This document shows, piece after piece, positions 5,999 to 12,686 of a stretch of 12,686 nucleotides of DNA (its first letter is position 1; the number at the start of each line of letters is the position of its first letter). The DNA lies in NCBI GenBank assembly GCA_023435305.1, contig JAEYRV010000051.1, positions 1 through 12,686 of the forward strand. The letters are read 5' to 3'. The position numbers and the translations under genes are program-made. The notes under the pieces are model-generated. The model saw nothing but the letters and a program-made list of their open reading frames with translations. It ran no database searches and was not told the origin of the DNA. This stretch comes from Bacillota bacterium. Lineage in GTDB: Bacteria > Bacillota > Clostridia > Acetivibrionales > DTU013.

Positions 5999-7376
5999 AA
6001 GAATAGTGGATTTTCTGGATGCCGTATGCCTCCACATCAGATGCAGAGAGATACATAAGGATATACGGGATGAGATCACAAACCATATTGATGAGCTTAC
6101 AGAAGAGTATGAAAAGCAGGGATATGACAATGATAGAGCAATCGATATGGCAATATCAGCCATGGGTGATTGTGACAAAATAGGAAGACGTCTTGATAAA
6201 CAGCACAGGCCGAGGACAGAGTGGTCACTAATCGGGCTGACTGCTATTATCGCGGTCATTGGCGGTATTGTCATGTTTACAAGCAGCAAGTTCGAGTCGG
6301 GACAAGCAGTAAGCTTCCAAAAATATTTGCTTTTCTCTGTGGTTGGGGTGGCTGTATTGGCCGGAATGTACCTTTTTGACTATACAAGGCTTAAAAAGCT
6401 GGCGCTGCCAATGTATTTTATTGCACTGTTAATGGTGCTATTTTCAATATTTACAGGGGCAAAAGTCAATGGAAGAAGTTACTTGGTAATAGGCAGAATG
6501 ACAATTTCATCTGATTACACACTGATAATGTTCATGGCTGCTATTGCGGGATTCATCGAAAAAAGCCGCAGCAAGGGAGGCAAAGCTTTTGCCGGAGTGC
6601 TTGTACTGGCGTTTATATCACTACTTGCCGTAATGGCATTGCCCAGTTATTCAACAGCGATCGTGCTGGCTGTATGCTATGTGGTTTTGATTTTAACATC
6701 TGTGATCAAAAATCATTTCGGCGGTAACAGAAAGACACAGCTCGCTTCTTTGGGCGGAATTTCTGTATTTGTTTTTTGCTGCATTAGTTACTATATCACG
6801 ACCAGACCCGACAGAATATTGTCTTTCATAACACGCGGGAAATCAGATCCTTCAGGTGCAGGCTACGCACAAATAATGGCGGATAAATGGCTTGCAGCAT
6901 CAAGTTTGTTAGGAAAAACCACCGGGACAGTCAATGGATATTATATAGACAAAGGAATGCCGGACCTGACAACAAGCTATGTACTTGTAAATATTATCGC
7001 CACTCTCGGTTGGGTAGTGGGGATTGCACTGATTCTGGCAGTTGCCGTATACATCGGCAGAATGTTTTTGACTACGAGAAAAATCAAAAACAATTTCGGC
7101 CTCCTTCTATCACTTGGTGCAAGCACGACTTTATCGGTACAGTTCATACTTTGTATTCTTGTTAATCTGAATCTATTTCCTCTGATGAGCACCAATATGC
7201 CATTTGTTTCATATGGAGGGGTGGGATATGCAGTTAATATGGCTCTTGCCGGTTTGATCCTGTCCATATGGCGAAGAAATAATGTGATTGGTACTTCGCC
7301 TAAAGCTGTCGTCGAAAAATCAAAGAAGTTTATTGTATTTGAAGATGGCAGACTTATCATTAATTTTAAAGCGTAA
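5991..7376 (+). CDS. HAAS-like domain fused to a divergent SEDS (FtsW/RodA/SpoVE) membrane protein
   Basis: A 461-residue membrane protein. Residues 1-80 form a soluble helical domain like HAAS/DUF1700 or permease prefix domain 1 (DEITNHIDELTEEYEKQGYD...AISAMGDCDKIGRRL). About ten membrane segments from residue 85 onward follow, with SEDS landmarks: GAKVNGRSYLVIG near 160 and MPFVSYGG (403-410) close to the C-terminus. SEDS proteins polymerise lipid II, using an Asp in the TDF(I/V)F loop motif. Here that motif aligns without gaps to TTSYVL, placing Ser329 at the Asp position, and the QPSE motif reads ISSD (172-175). Glycosyltransferase activity is therefore doubtful. The start is TTG at 5991, 8 bases after GGAGG (5978-5982) and inside the end of padR; TTG 5976 and GTG 5982 would leave that site within the coding region. 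Likely role: envelope sensing or a lipid-linked transport function, inferred only. Confidence 0.85.
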   Translation: MDKRIVDFLDAVCLHIRCREIHKDIRDEITNHIDELTEEYEKQGYDNDRAIDMAISAMGDCDKIGRRLDKQHRPRTEWSLIGLTAIIAVIGGIVMFTSSKFESGQAVSFQKYLLFSVVGVAVLAGMYLFDYTRLKKLALPMYFIALLMVLFSIFTGAKVNGRSYLVIGRMTISSDYTLIMFMAAIAGFIEKSRSKGGKAFAGVLVLAFISLLAVMALPSYSTAIVLAVCYVVLILTSVIKNHFGGNRKTQLASLGGISVFVFCCISYYITTRPDRILSFITRGKSDPSGAGYAQIMADKWLAASSLLGKTTGTVNGYYIDKGMPDLTTSYVLVNIIATLGWVVGIALILAVAVYIGRMFLTTRKIKNNFGLLLSLGASTTLSVQFILCILVNLNLFPLMSTNMPFVSYGGVGYAVNMALAGLILSIWRRNNVIGTSPKAVVEKSKKFIVFEDGRLIINFKA

Positions 7377-7409
7377 CAGGTACATATGGTGACTGGGTAG
7401 TTTGTGCAT

Positions 7410-7438
7410 AATAAAGGAATTTTTCAAGCCTGACCCCG
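7410..7438 (+). repeat. Copy 1 of a 29-bp dispersed repeat
   Basis: The 29 bases beginning AATAAAGGAATTTTTCAAGC and ending TGACCCCG are identical to the reverse complement of 12630-12658. The copy lies between two convergent genes, 4 bp from the stop codon of the LuxR gene. Only one arm of the palindrome seen at the window end is present; a weak trace of the loop (GACTGGGT at 7391-7398) may remain on its left side. It resembles one half of a REP- or MITE-like palindromic element. Confidence 0.9.
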
Positions 7439-7442
7439 TCCG

Positions 7443-9953
7443 TTATTCGATCAGCTCCAGCTCCCTTGCGCGAAGTACTGCGTCAAATACTGTGTTGACC
7501 TCAAGCTTTTGATATACGATTTTTGTGTGGGAGCGGATTGTGTTGATGGACAGGCCGGTCATTTCAACGATCTCTGCGTTTTTGAAGCCCTTTGCCAACA
7601 GCTCCAGTACGTGCTTTTGCTGTTTGGAGAGCTTTATGGGCTTGCCGGGGACACTCACTATTCCTTTATACCTTTTGGACAGACCGTATGCGGCCTGATA
7701 GACTTCATGAATATATTTATGATCCGGCGATGAGGTGCCCTCAACGCTTGATTTCTTCAACAGCCTGCTTATAATGGGGAGTATCGCCTTCCCTTCATCT
7801 GCAAACACCCGCACAAAATGGTACGGTTCGGCTTCTGCCAGTGCAGATTGCAGCAGCAGGACGGCATCCTGCTTTTTCCCTGTTATCCATGTGACGATTA
7901 TCAGCAGTACAGAGGCTTCAATGCTGTCAAGAAGCCTGCCGAAGTCGCTTGATAAGGCTTTGATGCGTTCGCACAGCGATTGTGCCTTTTTATATTCTCC
8001 CAGAACGATATAGGCTCTTGCAGTTGTGAAATATAGATAGATCTTATACAGCTCCATACCCTGTCCGTCGTTGACAAAATAGTTCCCGAGCCATGCCGAT
8101 GCTGCCGCCCTATCGCCGTTGAGCAGCTTGATCTTCGCCTCGTAGGCCGAATATACGGGATGGAGGTACAGTAAATTCCTGGTATCCAGAAAGCTCTTTA
8201 TATCATCCCTGCACCGCGCGGCTTCTTCTTCCTTGCCCATTGCAAACAGGCAGGATGCAGTATGGACCTTGGATAGAAATACGAGCTCATCCGAGTCTGT
8301 TGCAGGATCGGGAGAAACAAGAGAAAGAGACTCCTTTAGCTGGTTCTTTTCATACAGGATGCCGGCCCGCACACCTGATTCGATAACAGGGTAGTATTTG
8401 CCGAGCATCATGAAGAAGACAAGGCGGAATTCGGCAAAATGCTTCTCCGTATCCATTGCATAATGTGAATAATCCCGGTGCGTTCTGTGGAATGTAGGGA
8501 AATACTGACACTGGGATTTTGGCACACTTTGCTCATCGACCGGGACACCGTCTCCGGCCGGCAGCCGTGACATCTGCTGTGTAAAGGTGTATCTGGGATC
8601 TATGGTAAAGAGGAAAAGCATGCTTTCAACAAACATTGGATATCCGCTGATTATAACTTTAATATGCTCATACAGCTTATCCAGGTGAAAAAAGAAATTC
8701 CCAGCATTGCTGAAGAATAGGGCATACCAGGCACAGCCGATGTATAGATACGGGTTGCGTTCAAGAAAGTCCGCAGGGAGCTCATTTATAAATGAGATCC
8801 TTGAAAGCTCGGAAGCTGACTTTCCTGTACCGTTCCAAAAATGATACAAAGCCGCGGCCGTACCCTTTCGGTCATCTGTTTTTACGTAATAGCGCAAAGC
8901 GTTAAAGTACATGCCTTCTTCAAGATAATATTCTGCAGCTGCCTGGTAGAGGTCGCTTGAGTCGGCTGCTTTTTCTTTTTTTGCTTCTGTCCGCAAAAAA
9001 TCCAAAAACATATGGTGATAACGATATTTATCATTCTGCCTGCTTATGAATATATTGTCACTGCAAAGGGAATCAAGGATCTGTCGGGTATCAGGCATTT
9101 GTGTCAATCGTTCGGCGAGCTTCAAAGTGAATTCATCCACTATTGATGTTTTGATCAAAAGCAGACGCAGATTATGATCAAACCTGTCCCATATTTGTGT
9201 TTTTATATAGTCGTACAGAAAGTCGCCTGCAATCTTGTGATTGGCAGTGATTTTACCGCTCAATGCCAAAGCGCTGACTGCAATGGCCCAGCCTTCCGTG
9301 AGCGACAGGACTTTCTCGGCTTCTCCTTTTGTTATGAACCGGCCGTAACCTGAAAAGAACCCGCGTATCTCATCGCTTTTGAAAGCGAGTTCAGAGGCTC
9401 CGATAAAAGCGAACTTGCCGCTTTCATCAAGAGGCGCGAAAAAGCGAGGCAATTCGTTCCGGCTGAGAATGATCACAGTTATGGATAAGGGCAGACGGTT
9501 GAGGATGTATATCATCGACTTGAGTATCTCTTCGTTGGTAATGAAATAAAAATCGTCAAAAACCAGCGCGTACTTTCTGCTGTCGAAGGAGAACCGGGAC
9601 AATATATCAATGGTGTACTCCACCGGCGAATCGTTGAAGGAAGGCTCCATGATGATCTTCATCAGGCTCTCGTTCTGAGGCATAACGGAAAAAAGCGCGG
9701 TGCAAAGAAACCTGAAAAAGGTCGAGGGGGTATTGTCGTATTTGTCGAGCCCAAGCCAAATAGGGACACAGCCGGATTTTTGTATCCATAGAAGAGTGGA
9801 TACCGTTTTGCCGAACCCGCCGGGGGCATTGACATAGATGCACCGTTTGCCTGCCGCCTTGTCAAAGCACTTGAGCAATTCCACACGGGGGGCACAGATT
9901 TCCGGAAGCTTTATAGGGACCAGTTTGTCTGTCTGTAAGGATTGAGCGTTCAT
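7443..9953 (-). CDS. MalT-like (LAL) LuxR-family transcriptional activator
   Basis: An 836-residue regulator, the usual size of large ATP-binding LuxR (STAND-class) proteins. The N-terminal NTPase has a Walker A APGGFGKT (43-50, K49) and a Walker B YALVFDDF (128-135, D133/D134). A winged-helix region follows, then a long helical TPR-like section (about 330-740) for sensing ligand or partners. The C-terminal LuxR/GerE helix-turn-helix occupies 774-836 (LSKQQKHVLELLAKGFKNAE, INTIRSHTKIVYQKL). The start at 9953 is preferred: GGGAGG lies 6 bases upstream, while the in-frame ATG at 9971 would put that site inside the coding region. Such proteins oligomerise on binding ATP and inducer, then activate promoters. 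Divergent neighbours and paired sites in the shared promoter region point to local targets. The inducer is unknown. Confidence 0.9.
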   Translation of the reverse strand: MNAQSLQTDKLVPIKLPEICAPRVELLKCFDKAAGKRCIYVNAPGGFGKTVSTLLWIQKSGCVPIWLGLDKYDNTPSTFFRFLCTALFSVMPQNESLMKIIMEPSFNDSPVEYTIDILSRFSFDSRKYALVFDDFYFITNEEILKSMIYILNRLPLSITVIILSRNELPRFFAPLDESGKFAFIGASELAFKSDEIRGFFSGYGRFITKGEAEKVLSLTEGWAIAVSALALSGKITANHKIAGDFLYDYIKTQIWDRFDHNLRLLLIKTSIVDEFTLKLAERLTQMPDTRQILDSLCSDNIFISRQNDKYRYHHMFLDFLRTEAKKEKAADSSDLYQAAAEYYLEEGMYFNALRYYVKTDDRKGTAAALYHFWNGTGKSASELSRISFINELPADFLERNPYLYIGCAWYALFFSNAGNFFFHLDKLYEHIKVIISGYPMFVESMLFLFTIDPRYTFTQQMSRLPAGDGVPVDEQSVPKSQCQYFPTFHRTHRDYSHYAMDTEKHFAEFRLVFFMMLGKYYPVIESGVRAGILYEKNQLKESLSLVSPDPATDSDELVFLSKVHTASCLFAMGKEEEAARCRDDIKSFLDTRNLLYLHPVYSAYEAKIKLLNGDRAAASAWLGNYFVNDGQGMELYKIYLYFTTARAYIVLGEYKKAQSLCERIKALSSDFGRLLDSIEASVLLIIVTWITGKKQDAVLLLQSALAEAEPYHFVRVFADEGKAILPIISRLLKKSSVEGTSSPDHKYIHEVYQAAYGLSKRYKGIVSVPGKPIKLSKQQKHVLELLAKGFKNAEIVEMTGLSINTIRSHTKIVYQKLEVNTVFDAVLRARELELIE

Positions 9954-9979
9954 TACATACCTCCCTGTCATTATTATTT

Positions 9980-10009
9980 ATAGTAGCATAAGATGGATGC
10001 TTATGTAAA
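9980..10009 (-). promoter_or_regulatory. Candidate promoter of the LuxR gene
   Basis: On the minus strand TTTACA (10009-10004) and TACTAT (9985-9980) are 18 bp apart, about 27 bp before the start codon at 9953. One copy of the repeated TTACATTGATGTGA site lies just upstream of the -35. Confidence 0.45.
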
Positions 10010-10014
10010 TTAAT

Positions 10015-10033
10015 ATTACATTGATGTGATGTG
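10015..10033. promoter_or_regulatory. Left copy of the paired regulator site
   Basis: ATTACATTGATGTGATGTG matches the reverse complement of 10108-10126 at 17 of 19 bases. The core TTACATTGATGTGA is itself a near-palindrome. It ends 5 bp upstream of the candidate -35 of the LuxR gene, a usual place for an activator site. The LuxR-family protein is the obvious candidate ligand, but this is inferred. Confidence 0.6.
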
Positions 10034-10107
10034 TTTTCTTTCTTAATCTGCGGGTACAACAAGAAAACCTCACATTCGGCAGATATATTCCGTAAATAAT
10101 TTTTCTC

Positions 10108-10126
10108 CACCTCACATCGATGTAAT
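10108..10126. promoter_or_regulatory. Right copy of the paired regulator site
   Basis: CACCTCACATCGATGTAAT is the inverted partner of 10015-10033, with a perfect inner palindrome ACATCGATGT (10113-10122). It abuts or overlaps the -35 region of the rightward promoter. A half-site CCTCACAT at 10069-10076 lies between the two copies. Confidence 0.6.
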
Positions 10127-10154
10127 TTTATGAAGCGAAATCACAATATATAAT
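10126..10154 (+). promoter_or_regulatory. Rightward promoter with good -10 and poor -35
   Basis: TATAAT (10149-10154) is a consensus -10. The hexamer 17 bp upstream, TTTTAT (10126-10131), is a poor -35. With the right regulator site ending at 10126 this looks like an activator-dependent promoter. It would serve the four-helix-bundle gene and probably the SLH gene behind it. Confidence 0.55.
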
Positions 10155-10189
10155 CAGATTCTGGAATCACTATTAAGCGAGGTCGAAAA

Positions 10190-10531
10190 ATGAAAGAGAT
10201 TCTTGAAAAAAGCTTTGATTTTTCTGTTCGTGCCCTGGAGCTGATCAACTATCTGAAAACGGAAAACAGGCCTTTCCCGCTGGCCGAACGGTTTCTTTCC
10301 CGTGCTGCCGATATCGGCATTACAGTGAGGCTGATTCGGGGAACTGGGAAGCAGTCCTTCTCAGATAGATATAAACAAGCTTTGAACTATTTGCTGGAGG
10401 CGGAATACCTCCTGGAGATAATGGTGAAAACAGGGTATCTGAGCGAGAAACAAAGTCGGCCAATGATGGATGACTGCCATGGATTAGCGGCATTGATCAC
10501 AGCTCAGTTACAGACTGATGCCGCCCTCTAG
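10190..10531 (+). CDS. Four-helix-bundle protein (S23/TIGR02436-like)
   Basis: A 113-residue, all-helical protein. The pattern FDFSVRALELINYLKTE, then LAERFLSRAADIGITVR, then FSDRYKQALNYLLEAEYLLEIMVKTGYLSE follows the four-helix-bundle family first named for proteins encoded in 23S rRNA intervening sequences (S23, TIGR02436). Free-standing members are common and mostly uncharacterised; the fold is also shared by Avd, an accessory protein of diversity-generating retroelements, but no reverse transcriptase or template repeat is present here. The ribosome site is GAGGT (10179-10183). It is the first gene rightward from the divergent promoter region, followed 88 bases later by the SLH protein. 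Function here is unknown. Confidence 0.75.
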   Translation: MKEILEKSFDFSVRALELINYLKTENRPFPLAERFLSRAADIGITVRLIRGTGKQSFSDRYKQALNYLLEAEYLLEIMVKTGYLSEKQSRPMMDDCHGLAALITAQLQTDAAL

Positions 10532-10619
10532 TCCGGTGTCGGTTTGGCGTTGATAACAATGGAGGTAGACTTGATTAGTGATTTGTTGAAATATTTTATT
10601 ATGCTTGGGAGGGAAAATC

Positions 10620-12623
10620 ATGTTTCGAAAGGTATTAGCAGCAATTCTGACTCTGACATTCCTTATCTATGCCGTGCCGACTGCGGCATTGGCAGAGACC
10701 GCGCCGCCGGCCGCATTCAGTGCACCGGAGCACTTTGGAGTGAGCCATTATTATAATGATTCCGTGAATTTTACATTCAGTGCTCCGGAGGATATGCGAG
10801 ATTATATTGAGAAATGGAAGGCCGATGATGAAAACCATACCGCGTTATCGGTATATTTTCAGATTGACTACAGGATCGATAACGGAAACTGGCATCATAC
10901 ATCGGACTGGGATTCTCCGAAGACTGATCCGGACGCAATAGACAGCATGTATTTTGTATTTGGCACAGAGAATAATTATAATAGCAGTAACAGGTGGAGC
11001 ATGACAGCTCTTTTCCCGGAGGATGAGAAACTGGTTTTATTCCAGGAATCCGGGTGGGAGTATCTCAAAAGCCATTCCATCACATTCAGGGCTCGATTTT
11101 CACAGACCTTTGACTATGGAGAAACCTTTGTACTCTCTCCCTGGTCCAAGGAATTCACTCTTTCCGCCGGTACAAAGGCTGACTTTGATAAGCTCATCAA
11201 CAATGCTCCCTCGCTTGTTTCCGCAGAACTGAAAACCAGGCCGGGAGGAGAGCCCTATTTCCATCTCAGGATGGGCAGGATACCGGGGGGTATACAGGAT
11301 CTCCATGCCATATCCGGAGGTGCGGCGCGAACTGAGGTGTGGATGAGAAGAGCAGAAGACAAGGACTTCAAGTATATATTTTATGAGTGGGCTGACGAGG
11401 AGACTCTGGATATAGAGGCAAGTGACTATTTTTCTGTCGATGGTACCTCACAATCCTATGATGCAATGAGCTATGAAATAAAAGTCCGGTATTCGCTGGA
11501 TCTGAGAGATTACAAGCAATCAGGCCGTGAGGACGAAATTTATGGCCCGTTCTCCAATGTGATCTCCCACAATATGCCGGCCTGGAGCAATGCCAGCAAA
11601 TGGGCGACTGAGGAACTCAACAAAGCTGATGATGAAGGACTTATACCGGATATTCTGAAGGGTGCGGATCTTACAAAGCCAATCACACGTGAGGAATTCT
11701 GCGAGCTTGCACTGCTGCTCTATGAGAAGAGTACCGGCAAAAGTGCAGTACCCGCTTCTCCAAATCCATTTACCGATACAAAAAATCCGCAGATATTGAA
11801 AGCTTATGCGTTGGGCATCACACAGGGCACCTCTGCCACAGCCTTTTCGCCCGGAGTATTGATAAACAGGGAGCAGTGCGCCACAATGCTGTTCAGGACA
11901 ATCAAAGCCATATCGCCGGTCGGGGATTACTCAATTGACGGAGTGCCGGATTTTCCGGATCAGAAGCAGATATCGTCCTTCGCCGAAGAAGGGACAAAAT
12001 TCATGTCGAAACTCGGCATCATAAAAGGTGACGCGAAGGGCAACTTTATGCCGAAAGCGACGACGACAGCGCAGAAGGCGGCCGATTACGGCATGGCGAC
12101 AAGGGAGGCTGCAATACTGATGAGTGTGCGGACCCTGGATCAAATGGATGAGATAAAGGCAGCTCCGAAGAGCAGCACGCCCACAGGTACATCCACCGGT
12201 ACAGCAGACGGCAAATCTGCCGGCACCTCCGCTTCTGTTGTGGGGACATGGATATTGGGTGACTTATCCGGAGGTACATTCAATGCTGCCTCTGGGCGAT
12301 ATGAGGGTGGGGCAACAGGTCTCGGACACCGGTATACGTTTAATGCTGACGGAACTTACACAGCACTGGCAATCTGGTCAAATACGATGTTTTTCACCGG
12401 CAAGTACAGCGTAAAGGATGGAGTACTCACTATCACTGACAGGGTCGTTGAGGAAAGCGGCGACGGGGGGAAGACCTGGGGAGCGAAAGAAACACTTCCC
12501 GACGCCACGGCATATTTCATAGCCGGGTCGGACGCTGCTGGCAAATATCTGCTGTTAGGCCAGGAGGGGGCGGAACCGCCCCTGGTAGACAAGAAAAATG
12601 CTATGAAATACATAAAGTCATGA
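10620..12623 (+). CDS. SLH-domain surface protein with lipocalin-like C-terminal domain
   Basis: A 667-residue exported protein. Residues 1-25 are a signal peptide (FRKVLAAILTLTFLIYA, TAALA cleavage). About 28-320 form two beta-rich domains of fibronectin-like character, rich in Trp, Tyr and Asp, without a recognised enzyme motif. Three SLH repeats follow at about 322-372, 383-432 and 442-505 (WATEELNKADDEGLI; FTDTKNPQILKAYALGI...NREQCATMLFR; FPDQKQISSFAEEG). A Thr/Ser/Gly linker (515-538) leads to a domain from VVGTW (540-544) to the end, with RYTFNADGTYTA and GKYSVKDGVLTITD, like lipocalin-like/DUF4923 modules. The SLH block is internal rather than terminal. The ATG at 10620 is preferred, with GGGAGGG at 10607-10613; an in-frame TTG at 10605 precedes that site. 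Role: wall-anchored surface protein, binding target unknown; probably under LuxR control. Confidence 0.85.
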   Translation: MFRKVLAAILTLTFLIYAVPTAALAETAPPAAFSAPEHFGVSHYYNDSVNFTFSAPEDMRDYIEKWKADDENHTALSVYFQIDYRIDNGNWHHTSDWDSPKTDPDAIDSMYFVFGTENNYNSSNRWSMTALFPEDEKLVLFQESGWEYLKSHSITFRARFSQTFDYGETFVLSPWSKEFTLSAGTKADFDKLINNAPSLVSAELKTRPGGEPYFHLRMGRIPGGIQDLHAISGGAARTEVWMRRAEDKDFKYIFYEWADEETLDIEASDYFSVDGTSQSYDAMSYEIKVRYSLDLRDYKQSGREDEIYGPFSNVISHNMPAWSNASKWATEELNKADDEGLIPDILKGADLTKPITREEFCELALLLYEKSTGKSAVPASPNPFTDTKNPQILKAYALGITQGTSATAFSPGVLINREQCATMLFRTIKAISPVGDYSIDGVPDFPDQKQISSFAEEGTKFMSKLGIIKGDAKGNFMPKATTTAQKAADYGMATREAAILMSVRTLDQMDEIKAAPKSSTPTGTSTGTADGKSAGTSASVVGTWILGDLSGGTFNAASGRYEGGATGLGHRYTFNADGTYTALAIWSNTMFFTGKYSVKDGVLTITDRVVEESGDGGKTWGAKETLPDATAYFIAGSDAAGKYLLLGQEGAEPPLVDKKNAMKYIKS

Positions 12624-12629
12624 GATGAT

Positions 12630-12658
12630 CGGGGTCAGGCTTGAAAAATTCCTTTATT
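12630..12658 (-). repeat. Copy 2 of the 29-bp dispersed repeat, inverted
   Basis: The reverse complement is identical over 29 bases to 7410-7438. The two copies face each other across a 5.2-kb block holding the LuxR, four-helix-bundle and SLH genes. This copy is one arm of the hairpin described next. Confidence 0.9.
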
Positions 12659-12686
12659 CACCCAAGTGAATAAAGGAATTTTTCAA
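12641..12686. repeat. 20-bp perfect hairpin, cut by the window end
   Basis: TTGAAAAATTCCTTTATTCA (12641-12660) is exactly complementary to 12667-12686, around a CCCAAG loop. The left arm continues outward as GGGGTCAGGC (12631-12640), so the right arm probably continues past the window with the matching bases. It begins 17 bases after the stop of the SLH gene and could also end its transcript. The form is that of a REP- or MITE-like palindrome. Confidence 0.9.

Noticed and set aside
9954..9971. Six-residue longer start for the LuxR regulator at ATG 9971
   Set aside because: The extra codons contain the GGGAGG ribosome site that serves ATG 9953, and no comparable site precedes 9971.
10544..10756. 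Small leader gene ahead of the SLH protein, suggested by GGAGGT at 10561-10566
   Set aside because: The frame overlaps the SLH signal peptide out of register and the product looks like shifted translation. The GGAGGT site may be chance or a remnant.
10714..10790. Direct repeat CATTCAGTGCWCCGGAG with 60-bp period
   Set aside because: Both copies encode the same FSAPE peptide at domain starts in the SLH protein; coding constraint or a small internal duplication is enough to explain them.
10190..12623. Diversity-generating retroelement, with the four-helix protein as Avd and the SLH protein as target
   Set aside because: No reverse transcriptase is present in the window and I saw no template/variable repeat pair with adenine-directed differences.

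Overview
The window reads as a low-to-mid GC Gram-positive anaerobe of the class Clostridia. The signs are strong AGGAGG-type ribosome sites, a Gram-positive LexA box (GAAC-N4-GTTC), a UvrX/YolD-type mutasome pair, several SLH-domain exported proteins, and PadR-HAAS architecture. The genus cannot be read from the sequence. The region is accessory in character: small regulator-led modules in both orientations, with an insertion-sequence end on the left and a palindromic dispersed repeat on the right.

Left part (1-3560). Four 23-bp repeats ending in CA at 126 look like the end of an IS21-family element whose transposase genes would lie outside the window. A TetR regulator with a palindromic operator over its promoter follows. 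It leads a tight operon with a small zinc-ribbon protein and a stand-alone TfoX C-terminal domain protein. Next is an SOS module: a LexA box at a good promoter, a Y-family translesion polymerase with catalytic residues and a clamp-binding motif, and an overlapping YolD-like gene. A hairpin closes this block and faces the convergent block on the minus strand.

Middle part (3560-7440). On the minus strand, a secreted protein of unknown function is translationally coupled to a small protein made only of a signal peptide and three SLH repeats. Divergent from it, a PadR repressor gene sits behind a 37-bp near-palindrome. It overlaps a gene for a HAAS-like domain fused to a SEDS (FtsW/RodA) membrane protein. 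In that protein the residue aligned with the catalytic Asp of SEDS glycosyltransferases is Ser, which suggests a regulated pseudo-enzyme or a repurposed transporter or sensor.

Right part (7410-12686). A 29-bp inverted repeat brackets this block. It holds a large MalT-like (LAL) LuxR-family ATPase regulator on the minus strand and, divergently, a four-helix-bundle protein (S23/TIGR02436-like) followed by a large SLH surface protein with a lipocalin-like C-terminal domain. The divergent promoter region carries two copies of TTACATYGATGTGA, each just upstream of one of the two promoters, a layout that fits activation by the LuxR protein. The shared theme of the middle and right parts is regulated cell-envelope or surface proteins; that link is inference.
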